This document shows, one piece after another, positions 1 through 8,307 of a stretch of DNA of 64,000 nt (position 1 is the stretch's first letter; every line of letters begins with the position of its first letter). Origin of the DNA: Hoylesella loescheii DSM 19665 = JCM 12249 = ATCC 15930 (GTDB taxonomy: Bacteria; Bacteroidota; Bacteroidia; Bacteroidales; Bacteroidaceae); contig NZ_KB899221.1 of NCBI RefSeq assembly GCF_000378085.1, positions 20,643 to 84,642 of the forward strand. The letters are read 5' to 3'. The notes beneath the pieces are model-generated. The model made no database searches and had not been told where the DNA came from. It worked only from the letters and a program-made list of their open reading frames with translations. The translations under genes were made by a program, and so were the position numbers.

Positions 1-538
1 CGAGTGGATGAAGAAAGTGGAAGAGCGCATCGTTCGCCCCACCATAGACGGCTTATCGGAAGAAGGTATCGACTATAAGGGCTTCATCTTCTTCGGACTT
101 ATCAACGTGGAAGGCAACCCGATGGTTATCGAATACAACTGTCGAATGGGCGACCCCGAAACAGAAAGCGTCATGCTTAGGCTCAAAACCGACATCGTCG
201 ACTTGTTCGAGGGTGTGGCGCAGGGCAATATAGCTAGTCGAAAGGTGACTTTCGATGAGCGGGCTGCTGTCTGTGTGATGCTCGTTAGCGGTGGTTATCC
301 CCAAGAATATACCAAAGGTTACCCCATCGAAGGCACGGAAAACGTGGGCGAGAGTATCGTCTTCCACAGCGGAACTGCCGTTAAAGACGGTCAACTTGTT
401 ACCAACGGCGGGCGCGTTTTGGCCGTTAGTTCGTATGGAAAAGACAAAGCCGAGGCCCTACAAAAGAGTTTCGAGGCGGCAAATGCCATACGTTTCACCG
501 ACAAGTATTTCAGAAAAGACATCGGTCAAGACTTGTAA
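1..538 (+). CDS. purD: phosphoribosylamine--glycine ligase, C-terminal part
   Basis: This is the 3' end of the GAR synthetase gene of purine biosynthesis (phosphoribosylamine + glycine + ATP to GAR). The reading frame is open to the left window edge and the start lies outside. About 178 residues of a family usually near 420 aa remain. Visible are the ATP-grasp metal-binding stretch [12 protein letters not shown] (about residues 50-62 of the fragment) and the C-terminal PurD domain ending [10 protein letters not shown]...YFRKDIG. It is followed by a 121-bp gap and then membrane protein genes on the same strand. The cut is the window edge, not a biological truncation. Confidence 0.95.
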   Translation, partial: EWMKKVEERIVRPTIDGLSEEGIDYKGFIFFGLINVEGNPMVIEYNCRMGDPETESVMLRLKTDIVDLFEGVAQGNIASRKVTFDERAAVCVMLVSGGYPQEYTKGYPIEGTENVGESIVFHSGTAVKDGQLVTNGGRVLAVSSYGKDKAEALQKSFEAANAIRFTDKYFRKDIGQDL

Positions 539-659
539 CAACCACCCCGCACACAAGCGAGAAATGTACAGTAAAGGCCTGTAATCAACTCGAACACGCC
601 GTGTGGCGTAACGAAAGAAAGGCAATAGGCGGACTTACGACCGCCAGTAACATATAGAT

Positions 660-1592
660 ATGGTAGTAAAGAGATTACAAAACAGGATTGCGGAAAGCAG
701 GATGACACTCACCTTCACAGCCATTTACGCAGTGTTGGTGTTCTTGGCCAGTGGACTAGTGGGCAAAAACCTCTGGTTTCAATTCGCATGCTTGGCCGTT
801 TCTACCTACCTGATGGTAGAGTTTAACAACGTCAATGCCTTATTAAAGGTTTATAGTCGTATGGTTTCGTGCGCTTTCCTTGTGCTAGCGTGCACGGCAA
901 ACTATCTCTTTGCCTCACCATCGGCAGCCTTGGTGCAAGCCTGTTTTGCAGCTTTCTACCTCATTGTGTTCAATGCCTATCAAGAACGAACGGCTTCTGG
1001 CGTAACGTTCTACGCCTATGTATTCATCGGTGTGACCTCAACCATGTTCGTTCAGATACTCTTCTTCGTGCCACTGCTATGGATTTTGCATGCCACAAAC
1101 GTGCTGGCCATGAGCTGGCGCAACTTCTGGGCGTCTGTTTTGGGCTTAATTGCACCCTATTGGTTCGTTGGTGCCTACCTCGTTTACAACGGTCAGCCCG
1201 AATTTCTCGTGCAACACTTCACCGATTTGGCCAACTTCAATCCCCTGTTTCAGTACGATCAGATAGACCATAACCACATGGCCACCATTCTTTTCGTTAT
1301 ACTGGTGTCGCTGATAGGTATCATTCATTATCTGCGAAGCAGTCGTAACGACAAGATACGCAACCGCATGATTTACGAAATGGTGATTGTTGTAGACCTA
1401 TTCACCATTGCCTGCATCGTGTTACAGCCCCAACACGCCGACAACCTTCTGCCCATACTCATCATTAACACGTCGGCACTCATCGGCCACTTTATCACCC
1501 TCACCCGAACAGCAGCCACCAACGTCGTATTTTGCGTGCTCTGGCTTGCTTCAGTCTTACTCACCGTCTGCAATTTATGGATTCCCTTATAG
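660..1592 (+). CDS. polytopic inner-membrane protein of unknown function
   Basis: A 310-aa protein with about eight to nine hydrophobic segments across its length and few charged residues except in short loops (about residues 1-15 and 225-240, RSSRNDKIRNR). It is expected in the inner membrane. I recognise no catalytic motif. It resembles uncharacterised Bacteroidota membrane proteins found near purD, but I cannot name the family with certainty. Its last codons overlap the next gene by 16 bp, so the two are probably translationally coupled. Confidence 0.8.
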   Translation: MVVKRLQNRIAESRMTLTFTAIYAVLVFLASGLVGKNLWFQFACLAVSTYLMVEFNNVNALLKVYSRMVSCAFLVLACTANYLFASPSAALVQACFAAFYLIVFNAYQERTASGVTFYAYVFIGVTSTMFVQILFFVPLLWILHATNVLAMSWRNFWASVLGLIAPYWFVGAYLVYNGQPEFLVQHFTDLANFNPLFQYDQIDHNHMATILFVILVSLIGIIHYLRSSRNDKIRNRMIYEMVIVVDLFTIACIVLQPQHADNLLPILIINTSALIGHFITLTRTAATNVVFCVLWLASVLLTVCNLWIPL

Positions 1593-2029
1593 CCCTACTC
1601 ATCAATTACGGATACTGGGGCATGTTTCTCTCCGCCGTTTTGGCAGGTAGCGTTGTCCCTTTCAGTAGCGAAGCCGTTATGGTTGGCCTTCAAGCGGCCG
1701 GCTTAAAGGCGTGGCCACTCATCTTATATGGCACAGCAGGCAACGTCATTGGCGGCATGATAAACTATGGAGTGGGCCGATTGGGTCGTACAGACTGGAT
1801 TGAAAAGTACCTGCATATTAAAAAAGAGAAACTCCAAAAGGCCGAAAACTTCATGGCCGGAAGGGGCGCATGGATGGGCTTTTTTGCCTTTCTGCCCATC
1901 CTTGGCAGTGCCATCACCGTGGTACTAGGCCTTATGCGTGCAAACGTAGCTATAACCGTGACAAGCATGACAATAGGAAAATTTATTCGCTTCGCCTTAC
2001 TTGTGTTTGGCGCAAGCTTCTTAATTTAA
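1577..2029 (+). CDS. YqaA-family (DedA-like) membrane protein
   Basis: A 150-aa protein starting at ATG 1577 inside the end of the preceding gene. It has four hydrophobic segments and the features of the short YqaA branch of the DedA/SNARE-associated superfamily: VPFSSEAVMVGLQAAG near the N-terminus, AGNVIGGMINYGVGR in the middle, and a GRxGAW...FLPILGS re-entrant-like stretch. Relatives are linked to membrane homeostasis and lipid transport, but the role of this branch is not established. An upstream in-frame ATG at 1532 would give a longer overlap and an unlikely N-terminus. Confidence 0.8.
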   Translation: MDSLIALLINYGYWGMFLSAVLAGSVVPFSSEAVMVGLQAAGLKAWPLILYGTAGNVIGGMINYGVGRLGRTDWIEKYLHIKKEKLQKAENFMAGRGAWMGFFAFLPILGSAITVVLGLMRANVAITVTSMTIGKFIRFALLVFGASFLI

Positions 2030-2036
2030 AGTGCTT

Positions 2037-2870
2037 ATGTACAAGAAAATTCTACTTTTCTTCGCTTTTGTGGTTCTGTTGCTTACCTCTTGCTCCATGC
2101 CTAATGGCGGAAGCAAGCGCACGGTGATGGTTACCATCGAACCGTTAAGATATTTTGTTGAGGCCATCGCAGGCAATCGCTTCACCGTTAAGACAATGGT
2201 GCCCATCGGCGGAAACCCTGAAACCTACGACCCAACAGCTCAACAAATGATCGAACTCTCGCATAGCGACCTTTACGTAAAGGTGGGCAACATCGGGTTC
2301 GAACAAACATGGATGAAACGACTCAAAGCCAACGCCCCGCATACCATCATCGTAGACTCATCAGAGGGTATCGTTCCCATCGAAAGTTCCGACGATGTAC
2401 CCGACCCCCACACATGGATGAGCTGCCAGAATGCAGCCATTATCGCGCAAAACATCTATAAGGCGTTGCTGCAAATTGACAGGGAAGATAGCTTATACTA
2501 TAAAGCCAACCTCGAAAAGCTACTCGAGAAGATTGAAGAGACCAGCAGCCAAATTCGAGAAAACATCACCAAAGAAAAGGTTACTACCTTTCTTATCTAC
2601 CATCCCATACTCACTTACTACGCCAGCGAGTTCGATCTGCACCAGATTTTCATCGAAGACGAAGGGCGCGAACCCTCTGCTGCGCAGATAAAAGAAATCA
2701 TCAACAGCGCAAAAGCCAAGCAAGTGCGTGTGCTTTTCATGCAAAAAGAATTCGCAAACCGTAATTCAGAGACTATCGCCAACGCTGTTGGTGCCGAAAT
2801 TGTTGACTTCAACCCACTTGCTTACGATTGGGAAAAAGAGATGGTAAAGGTATCCAAATCACTGAAATGA
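2037..2870 (+). CDS. znuA: metal (zinc-type) ABC transporter substrate-binding lipoprotein
   Basis: A 277-aa cluster A-I solute-binding protein. The start MYKKILLFFAF leads to a lipobox LLTSC (Cys about residue 19), so it should be a lipoprotein. Putative metal ligands: DPHTWMS (about 120), YHPILTYYASEF (about 185) and the acidic residues near EIVDFNPLAYDWE at the C-terminus. The usual first ligand His in the GxxPHxYxPTP region is Glu here (GGNPETYDPT). There is no His-rich loop. The stop overlaps the ATPase start (ATGA at 2867-2870). GTG at 2031 is an alternative start but the ATG gives a normal signal peptide. Zinc rather than manganese specificity is inferred from family resemblance. Confidence 0.82.
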   Translation: MYKKILLFFAFVVLLLTSCSMPNGGSKRTVMVTIEPLRYFVEAIAGNRFTVKTMVPIGGNPETYDPTAQQMIELSHSDLYVKVGNIGFEQTWMKRLKANAPHTIIVDSSEGIVPIESSDDVPDPHTWMSCQNAAIIAQNIYKALLQIDREDSLYYKANLEKLLEKIEETSSQIRENITKEKVTTFLIYHPILTYYASEFDLHQIFIEDEGREPSAAQIKEIINSAKAKQVRVLFMQKEFANRNSETIANAVGAEIVDFNPLAYDWEKEMVKVSKSLK

Positions 2871-3637
2871 CTCCTCCGAAACAACCCATCATCAAACTTG
2901 AGCACGTGTTTGCAGGCTACGAAGAGAAGGTGGCCTTGCAAGATGTGTCGTTGGAAGTGTTCCACCACGACTTCCTTGGCGTCATCGGTCCTAACGGTGG
3001 TGGCAAAACCACCCTCATGCGGGTTATTCTCGGCATGATGAAACCTTTCTCGGGTAAGGTGTCTTACTTCCGAAACGGTGTTCAAGTACCCGAACTCACC
3101 ATTGGCTACCTGCCCCAATACAACGACATCGACCGCCAATTCCCCATCGCTGTGGAAGAAGTGGTGTTATCGGGGCTTAGTCGACAAAAGAAACTTTTTG
3201 CCCCGTTCGATGCCAACCACAAGCAACTGGTTGCCCTAACCCTCGAAAAACTGGGTATGCAAGACTTTGCCAAACGCCCCATTGGTTCACTCAGTGGTGG
3301 ACAATTGCAACGCGTGCTCTTGGCACGAGCCATCGTTTCACGCCCCGAAGTGGTGGTACTAGACGAGCCAAACACCTATATCGACAAGCGTTTTCAAGAA
3401 CAAATGTACCAGATGCTCGACGTTATCAACCGCGATTGCGCCATCATCATCGTAAGCCATGATGTTGGTACCATCCTCCAAAACGTGAAAGCAGTGGCCT
3501 GTGTCAACCGAACGCTGCACTATCACGATACACCCGAGATTTCGAGCGATGAACTTAGCGAACATTTCGGATGCCCCATCGAATTGCTTGGACATGGCAA
3601 CGTGCCTCACCGCGTGTTGAAAGCGCACGAAGACTAA
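2867..3637 (+). CDS. znuC: metal ABC transporter ATP-binding protein
   Basis: A 256-aa ABC ATPase that would power uptake of the metal delivered by the preceding lipoprotein. Walker A is GPNGGGKTT (about residues 40-48, with Gly where Ser/Ala is usual), the signature is LSGGQLQR, Walker B is VVVLDEP, and the switch is IIIVSHDVGT. The first codon shares ATGA with the stop of the binding-protein gene, giving tight coupling and fixing the start; TTG at 2828 is an unlikely earlier start. No permease gene follows. The next genes are a 41-aa ORF and rpe, so the ZnuB-type membrane subunit must be elsewhere or the operon has lost it. Confidence 0.88.
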   Translation: MTPPKQPIIKLEHVFAGYEEKVALQDVSLEVFHHDFLGVIGPNGGGKTTLMRVILGMMKPFSGKVSYFRNGVQVPELTIGYLPQYNDIDRQFPIAVEEVVLSGLSRQKKLFAPFDANHKQLVALTLEKLGMQDFAKRPIGSLSGGQLQRVLLARAIVSRPEVVVLDEPNTYIDKRFQEQMYQMLDVINRDCAIIIVSHDVGTILQNVKAVACVNRTLHYHDTPEISSDELSEHFGCPIELLGHGNVPHRVLKAHED

Positions 3638-3870
3638 CAAGCAAAACGACGATTATAACTTGCCAAAGGCCATTACGATAAACAACAAAAAGATAAGCGT
3701 TTTCGTTAAGTCATCGCCTAAAGCAGAGAAAGTTAACAGCCTTATCAACTTGTTTGCCCACTAACTCATTAACGACTAAATGGGCCATAAATAATTATCT
3801 GCACCGCATACAATAAAGTACAACGCCGGGCGTTATTACTATATACATTATTAATATGGTAATATCGCCT

Positions 3871-3996
3871 ATGAAGTATTTTACACCCGAAGAGCTTAAA
3901 CCCTCAGAAAAAACCCTTAACATGATCAGGCAGATTGCCCATTGTTATAAATCCATACAGGTAAATGGCCAACGTTATACCATTTGCCTTAACTAA
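3871..3996 (+). CDS. small 41-aa protein upstream of rpe
   Basis: A 41-codon frame, MKYFTPEELKPSEKTLN... to ...NGQRYTICLN, ending 4 bp before the rpe start. An in-frame ATG at 3856 would add five residues. The pattern (acidic N-terminus with EELKPS, then an amphipathic helix TLNMIRQIAHCYK, then a short tail ending LN) recalls small conserved Bacteroidales proteins of unknown function, though I cannot confirm this. It is soluble, with no signal peptide. The spacing to rpe suggests a shared transcript. Confidence 0.6.
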   Translation: MKYFTPEELKPSEKTLNMIRQIAHCYKSIQVNGQRYTICLN

Positions 3997-4000
3997 ACAG

Positions 4001-4657
4001 ATGATGAAAAAGCCACTGATAGCCCCCTCTTTGCTCTCGGCCGACTTCCTAAACCTCAACGCCGAGGTGGAAATGATTAACGAAAGTGAAGCCGATTGGT
4101 TGCACATGGACATGATGGACGGTGTCTTCGTACCCAACATCTCATTCGGTTTTCCCGTTTTAGAAGCCGTTGGCAAGGCTTGCAAAAAGCCTATGGACGT
4201 GCATTTCATGATTGTTCATCCCGAAAACTACATCGAACAGACGGCCAAGGCGGGCGCAATGCTCATGTGTGTGCACCAAGAGGCCTGCGTACACCTACAC
4301 CGAACGGTTGCCAAGATACACGAAACGGGCATGAAAGCAGGTGTGGCACTCAATCCTTCGACACCCGTCAGCGTACTAGAAGACATCATCAACGATGTCG
4401 ACCTGGTGCTGCTAATGAGCGTTAACCCGGGTTTTGGTGGACAAAAATTCATCGAAAACACCCTTAACAAGGTAAAACGCCTACGCCAACTCATCGACAA
4501 AACGGGTAGCAAAGCCCTTATCGAGGTAGATGGAGGCGTGCAAGCGCAAACGGCTCCATTGCTCATCGAAGCTGGTGCAGATGTGCTTGTGGCCGGCAAC
4601 TACGTGTTTAAGTCGGCCAACCCCAAAGAAACCATTCACCAATTAAAAAGTTTATAA
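4001..4657 (+). CDS. rpe: ribulose-phosphate 3-epimerase
   Basis: A 218-aa cytosolic TIM-barrel enzyme interconverting ribulose 5-phosphate and xylulose 5-phosphate in the pentose phosphate pathway. Diagnostic stretches: APSLLSADFLNL (catalytic Ser/Leu region), WLHMDMMDGVFVPN (His and Asp metal ligands), MDVHFMIVHPE (His ligand), MSVNPGFGGQKF (phosphate and lid region) and EVDGGVQ (Asp ligand). Tandem ATG codons at 4001 and 4004 are both plausible; a further in-frame ATG at 3965 would overlap the small upstream gene. Confidence 0.95.
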   Translation: MMKKPLIAPSLLSADFLNLNAEVEMINESEADWLHMDMMDGVFVPNISFGFPVLEAVGKACKKPMDVHFMIVHPENYIEQTAKAGAMLMCVHQEACVHLHRTVAKIHETGMKAGVALNPSTPVSVLEDIINDVDLVLLMSVNPGFGGQKFIENTLNKVKRLRQLIDKTGSKALIEVDGGVQAQTAPLLIEAGADVLVAGNYVFKSANPKETIHQLKSL

Positions 4658-4761
4658 GGCTGGTTCTAAGAATAGTCTTCACTGTGTTTTTAGCTTTTAG
4701 CTGAACAGTTTTTGCTTACTTCTAGGGGAGCATGTAGCCTACGTGCCCACAAAATGATATC

Positions 4762-4790
4762 AGAGGGATGCCCACACGGTGCATCCCTCT
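4762..4790 (+). terminator. hairpin downstream of rpe
   Basis: Perfect 10-bp stem AGAGGGATGC / GCATCCCTCT with a 9-nt loop, followed by TGCATTTTA. The U-tract is imperfect, so this may be a terminator or a processing hairpin. Confidence 0.55.
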
Positions 4791-4890
4791 TGCATTTTAC
4801 GCTTCACCCCACCCCATCAATATATACAGGCGAACACATCCCACAACAAACTAATAGCACCGAGCATAAAGCTTTTCCGCGCAATTATCG

Positions 4891-4898
4891 TAACTTTG
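4891..4898 (+). promoter_or_regulatory. candidate -7 promoter element (TAACTTTG)
   Basis: Matches the Bacteroidota -7 consensus TAnnTTTG and lies 8 bp before the ATG at 4907. No TTTG is seen at the right distance upstream, so support is partial. If used, the symporter mRNA would have a leader of only a few nucleotides. Confidence 0.4.
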
Positions 4899-4906
4899 CA
4901 CACGTT

Positions 4907-6367
4907 ATGCTCATCATCTTAACCATACTCGCATACTTTGGCGTGCTACTTATCTTTAGCAAGCTAACCTCACGACGTGCCGACAACGCCACGTTCTTTC
5001 GTGCCAACAAACGTTCACCTTGGTATATGGTGGCTTTTGGCATGGTTGGTGCATCCATTTCGGGTGTTACATTCGTCTCCGTTCCTGGTATGGTCAACGC
5101 CATTGGCATGACTTATATGCAAACTTGCTTAGGTTTCATTGTGGGATATTTTGCTGTGGCCTTCATACTTCTTCCCATTTACTACAAGCTAAACCTAACC
5201 ACCATCTACACCTACTTAGACAAAAGGCTCGGCCTATCTGCCTATCGCACAGGCGCAGGTTTCTTCATCCTGTCTAAAATTTCAGGTTCGGCCGTTCGTT
5301 TCTACGTGGTTTGCATGATATTGCAACGTTTCGTACTCGATGCTTTGGGCATTCCCTTCGCCCTAACCGTGCTTTCGATGGTGGCCTTGATATGGCTTTA
5401 CACGCGTAAAGGCGGCATCAACACCCTTGTTTGGACAGATACCTTCCAAACCTTTTGCATGTTTTCCGCCCTCATTCTCATCATCTGGCAAGTTATTGGC
5501 GCACTAGGCATGTCGCCAACAGAGGCCATACAGGCCGTTGCAAACGACGAAAGAAGTAAGATGTTCGTGTTCGACGACTGGGTTTCGAAGCAAAACTTTT
5601 GGAAACAGTTCATCAGCGGTGCCTTCATCGTGGTGGTGATGACTGGCCTAGACCAAGACATGATGCAGAAGAACCTTACCTGTAAAACCCTGCGCGAAGC
5701 CCAAAAAGACATGTGCACATACGGGTTCGCCTTCGTACCTGCCAATCTGTTGTTCCTCGCCCTTGGCGTGTTGCTCTCCATGCTGGCTGCTCAGCGAGGC
5801 GTTACACTACCCGAAATGGGCGACGAACTGTTACCTCTCTTCGCTGCCAACGGAGCGTTGGGCATGTCGGTAGTGATGTTTTTCACCATCGGCATTGTGG
5901 CCGCATCGTTCAGCAGCGCCGATTCGGCACTCACCGCACTAACCACCTCGTTTTGTGTAGACATCTGCGGTCGGCCCAACGACGAACGCTTGCGCAAGCG
6001 CACTCACCTAGGCATGGCTGCCGTCTTTGCCCTTTTCATCCTCCTTTTCCGCGCATTGAACTCCACTTCGATGCTCGATGCCATATACATCCTTTGCTCG
6101 TACACTTACGGGCCGTTGCTCGGACTCTTTGCCTACGCCCTTTTCACCCGCCGCAACGTTGGTGGAAGGTGGGTGCTGGCCGTGTGTTTGGCAGCTCCCT
6201 TACTGTGTTTCGGCATCGAAACCCTCACGCAACAGTTCTCCACCTACCGCTTCGGCTACGAACTTTTAATGCTCAATGGCGCACTAACTTTCGTTGGACT
6301 ATGGCTCACAGGTAGCAAGGAGAAACAAAACCGACAAAAAAACAGTATTTTTTCAACTCCCATTTAA
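4907..6367 (+). CDS. sodium:solute symporter (SSS/SLC5 family)
   Basis: A 486-aa inner-membrane transporter with about 12-13 hydrophobic helices. The N-terminal part carries the SSS pattern: FFRANKRSPWYMVAFGMVGASISGV with the unwound-helix region, then TYLDKRLG, and KGGINTLVWTDTFQTF further on. The Na+ site region SFSSADSALTALTTSF lies at about residues 335-350. The substrate cannot be told from sequence. ATG 4907 is chosen because translation from earlier in-frame codons would add about 65 unrelated hydrophilic residues. It stands alone between a hairpin and a gene-poor gap. Confidence 0.85.
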   Translation: MLIILTILAYFGVLLIFSKLTSRRADNATFFRANKRSPWYMVAFGMVGASISGVTFVSVPGMVNAIGMTYMQTCLGFIVGYFAVAFILLPIYYKLNLTTIYTYLDKRLGLSAYRTGAGFFILSKISGSAVRFYVVCMILQRFVLDALGIPFALTVLSMVALIWLYTRKGGINTLVWTDTFQTFCMFSALILIIWQVIGALGMSPTEAIQAVANDERSKMFVFDDWVSKQNFWKQFISGAFIVVVMTGLDQDMMQKNLTCKTLREAQKDMCTYGFAFVPANLLFLALGVLLSMLAAQRGVTLPEMGDELLPLFAANGALGMSVVMFFTIGIVAASFSSADSALTALTTSFCVDICGRPNDERLRKRTHLGMAAVFALFILLFRALNSTSMLDAIYILCSYTYGPLLGLFAYALFTRRNVGGRWVLAVCLAAPLLCFGIETLTQQFSTYRFGYELLMLNGALTFVGLWLTGSKEKQNRQKNSIFSTPI

Positions 6368-6673
6368 ACCTTTAACCCCAATCGGCGTCAAAGCAATAAA
6401 CGATTGAAAATGAAAAGGGCAGACGCGCCCCGCACCTCACAACGATGTAGGAGCGAGGACCAACGCACTGCCCCACAGACAAGCCGGCTCGCGAAGAGGC
6501 TCGTGGCGCGTCGCGTCGCACCATTTGTTAGGCAGGTCGCTGCGACATGTTTACGCATATCCTACCCTTACAAGGCCATTCCCTGCCGGAGTTTGCATCT
6601 AACGATGTAGATTAGTCTTCTAGCTTGTTGGCTTGTCTTTTCGTTTTATTAAGGTACTTAAACAACGTCCGTC
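6368..6673. other. 306-bp gap without a supported gene
   Basis: G+C-rich in the middle (about 6410-6560) with an inverted repeat GTCGC...GCGAC and repeated GCGTCGCG words; the last 70 bp are T-rich. An open frame of 68 codons exists but has no recognisable composition. No promoter match to TAnnTTTG was found before the next gene. Confidence 0.4.
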
Positions 6674-7036
6674 ATGGAACAAACCAAACATTCGGTCGAT
6701 GCCAATCGACAACCTTTCAGCGTTCCAGAAGGTTATTTCGACAACCTACCGCTCGCTGTGATGCAAAAAATAGACGACCAGAACGAGTCGCAAGTTAAGC
6801 GACGACGCTCCGTTCGACGCCTACGCCCTATCTATATTGCAGCGGCAAGCCTTTGTGCTGCCGTTTTCGGAGTTGCGGTATATCTCGGCGCGGGTAGTCG
6901 TTCTTCGTCCTCCATCTCGTCCACCATACCCCACTCCACCGTAGCGACAGCAACAGTGGGTGCCGATAGAGATGCCGTAGCCGACTACACGATGATGGAT
7001 AATGAAGACATATACACACATTATTCCGAAATATAA
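6674..7036 (+). CDS. PEGYFDNL-type membrane protein, probable anti-sigma-like partner
   Basis: A 120-aa protein with the motif VPEGYFDNLP (residues 17-26), a basic linker VKRRRSVRRLRP and a single transmembrane segment (about residues 52-70), then a Ser/Thr-rich tail. In Bacteroidota this motif marks small proteins encoded just after ECF sigma factor genes and thought to act with them. Here the gene before is a symporter and no sigma gene is adjacent. It lies 6 bp before the next gene, so the pair should be co-transcribed. The anti-sigma role is inferred from family context only. Confidence 0.7.
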   Translation: MEQTKHSVDANRQPFSVPEGYFDNLPLAVMQKIDDQNESQVKRRRSVRRLRPIYIAAASLCAAVFGVAVYLGAGSRSSSSISSTIPHSTVATATVGADRDAVADYTMMDNEDIYTHYSEI

Positions 7037-7042
7037 ACCAAA

Positions 7043-7456
7043 ATGAAAAAATCTCTACTTACATTATTAATTGCATTAGCTACCACAACGATGGTGGCAC
7101 AACCATCACACAAGTTCGACCCAGAACAATTTCAAGCTGAACTTGAACAATTTATCACCACCGAAGCATCGCTCTCGCCAACCGAAAGCGCTACCTTCTT
7201 CCCCGTGTATCGCGAATTGCGCAAAAAGCAACGCAACATCTTCGTGCTGATAAAACGTTATAAGCACGCCAATCCCACCGACAACAAGGCGGCAGCAGAG
7301 GCCATTAGGCAACAAGACAAGTTAGAAGTGGAAATGAAAGAACTGCTAAAAAGCTATCACGACAAGTTTATGAAGCTACTGCCTGCCACCACCGTCTTTA
7401 AAATACTTAAAGCCGAAGACAAGTTTCATAGGCAACTAATTAAAGGGAAGAAATAA
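7043..7456 (+). CDS. small secreted helical protein (Spy/CpxP-like)
   Basis: A 137-aa protein with a signal peptide (MKKSLLTLLIALATTTMVA, cleavage near residue 19). The rest is highly charged and helical, with LSPTESATFFPVYRELRKKQRNI and a Lys/Glu-rich C-terminal half. Such proteins commonly follow the PEGYFDNL gene in Bacteroidota and resemble periplasmic stress proteins of the Spy/CpxP type in size and composition. Direct homology is not shown here. A strong hairpin terminator follows 48 bp after the stop. Confidence 0.7.
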   Translation: MKKSLLTLLIALATTTMVAQPSHKFDPEQFQAELEQFITTEASLSPTESATFFPVYRELRKKQRNIFVLIKRYKHANPTDNKAAAEAIRQQDKLEVEMKELLKSYHDKFMKLLPATTVFKILKAEDKFHRQLIKGKK

Positions 7457-7504
7457 AACAACGGTGAGACAAAACCGCTGTCTACTGACGGCGATACGCC
7501 CCCG

Positions 7505-7543
7505 AACGCAAGCCATGCCCCAACGATGGGCATGGCTTGCGTT
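7505..7543 (+). terminator. rho-independent terminator
   Basis: Perfect 16-bp stem (AACGCAAGCCATGCCC and its complement) around a 7-nt loop, followed by GTTTATTT. It closes the 6674-7456 gene pair. Confidence 0.8.
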
Positions 7544-7786
7544 GTTTATTTAACCCAAATCGGTCATTAGAGCCTGTACATATTTTGTGCGATTATTGAG
7601 CAGATTGTCAATTGGCCTGTCGAAGGTATAGCCGACTACGCTGAGAGAGGACGATAGTTAAGCTGCCGAACAAGCAAACAAAAAATGACATGAAGCCATG
7701 CAATCAATATAAAATGATAGATAAACGACCTAATAAACGATTGGGGGTTAAACATCAAAGTTAACATGCGGAGCAGTACAAAGCCG

Positions 7787-7896
7787 TTTGTAGGGTCACT
7801 ACAAGTGCTTTGTAGCCACACTACAAACCTTTTGTAGTGGCACTACAAGCCTTTTGTAGCCCCACTACAAGCCTTTTGTAGCAGGGCTACAAAAGA
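7787..7896. repeat. tandem palindrome array, TTGTAG/CTACAA family, 22-bp pitch
   Basis: Five units start at 7787, 7809, 7831, 7853 and 7875, each opening TTTGTAG and closing CTACAA. The core is a 17-bp palindrome of the form TTGTAGTG-N-CACTACAA. The pitch is exactly 22 bp for the first four steps. Inner bases vary while the arms are kept. A second array lies at 42986-43099. Confidence 0.9.
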
Positions 7897-8307
7897 CATG
7901 TAGTGCAACGAGCGAAGATAAACGAGGGTGAAAAGCCGTATCAGTAAACTTTTAAACAAACAATGTACCTTCCTCTTTACCAAATCATTCAAGCCAAATC
8001 AACTCCAAAATAAAATTATATTCAAGAAAGAATTTCATAATAAAATATGAACCTTTCATAACGCCCAAAATAGACAAACAACTATGATAAAACAATGATA
8101 AGGTTTTCTATTTTTAGAAACTAAAAATCACTAATTCATTTAACAAGTTTCCAAAATAAAAATATAAACTATTAATAATCAATGGATTGACAAATATTAA
8201 CACGTTAAAAGTTTCCCAAAAAGTATAACCATAGAAAATTTAAGCTAACTTTGTAGCAACAATAAGAACATTCAATTAACGATCTAACTACATATCCCAT
8301 CACAAGA
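7897..8307. other. A+T-rich upstream region of nrdD
   Basis: No gene is seen. The stretch from about 7960 is strongly A+T-rich. A TAACTTTG match lies at 8246-8253, about 55 bp before nrdD; no TTTG is at the usual spacing. A room for FNR/Crp-like or NrdR control exists but I see no clear operator. Confidence 0.45.
8246..8253 (+). promoter_or_regulatory. candidate -7 element for nrdDG
   Basis: TAACTTTG, an exact fit to TAnnTTTG, 54 bp upstream of the nrdD ATG. The -33 part is not recognisable. Confidence 0.5.

Noticed and set aside
6404..6610. Open frame of 68 codons in the gap after the symporter
   Set aside because: Arg-rich, low-complexity product, no promoter, no coding neighbours in phase; more likely chance in a G+C-rich patch.
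7787..7896. CRISPR array
   Set aside because: Units repeat every 22 bp with no unique spacers of constant length and no cas genes are in the window; the repeats are palindromes with short variable centres.
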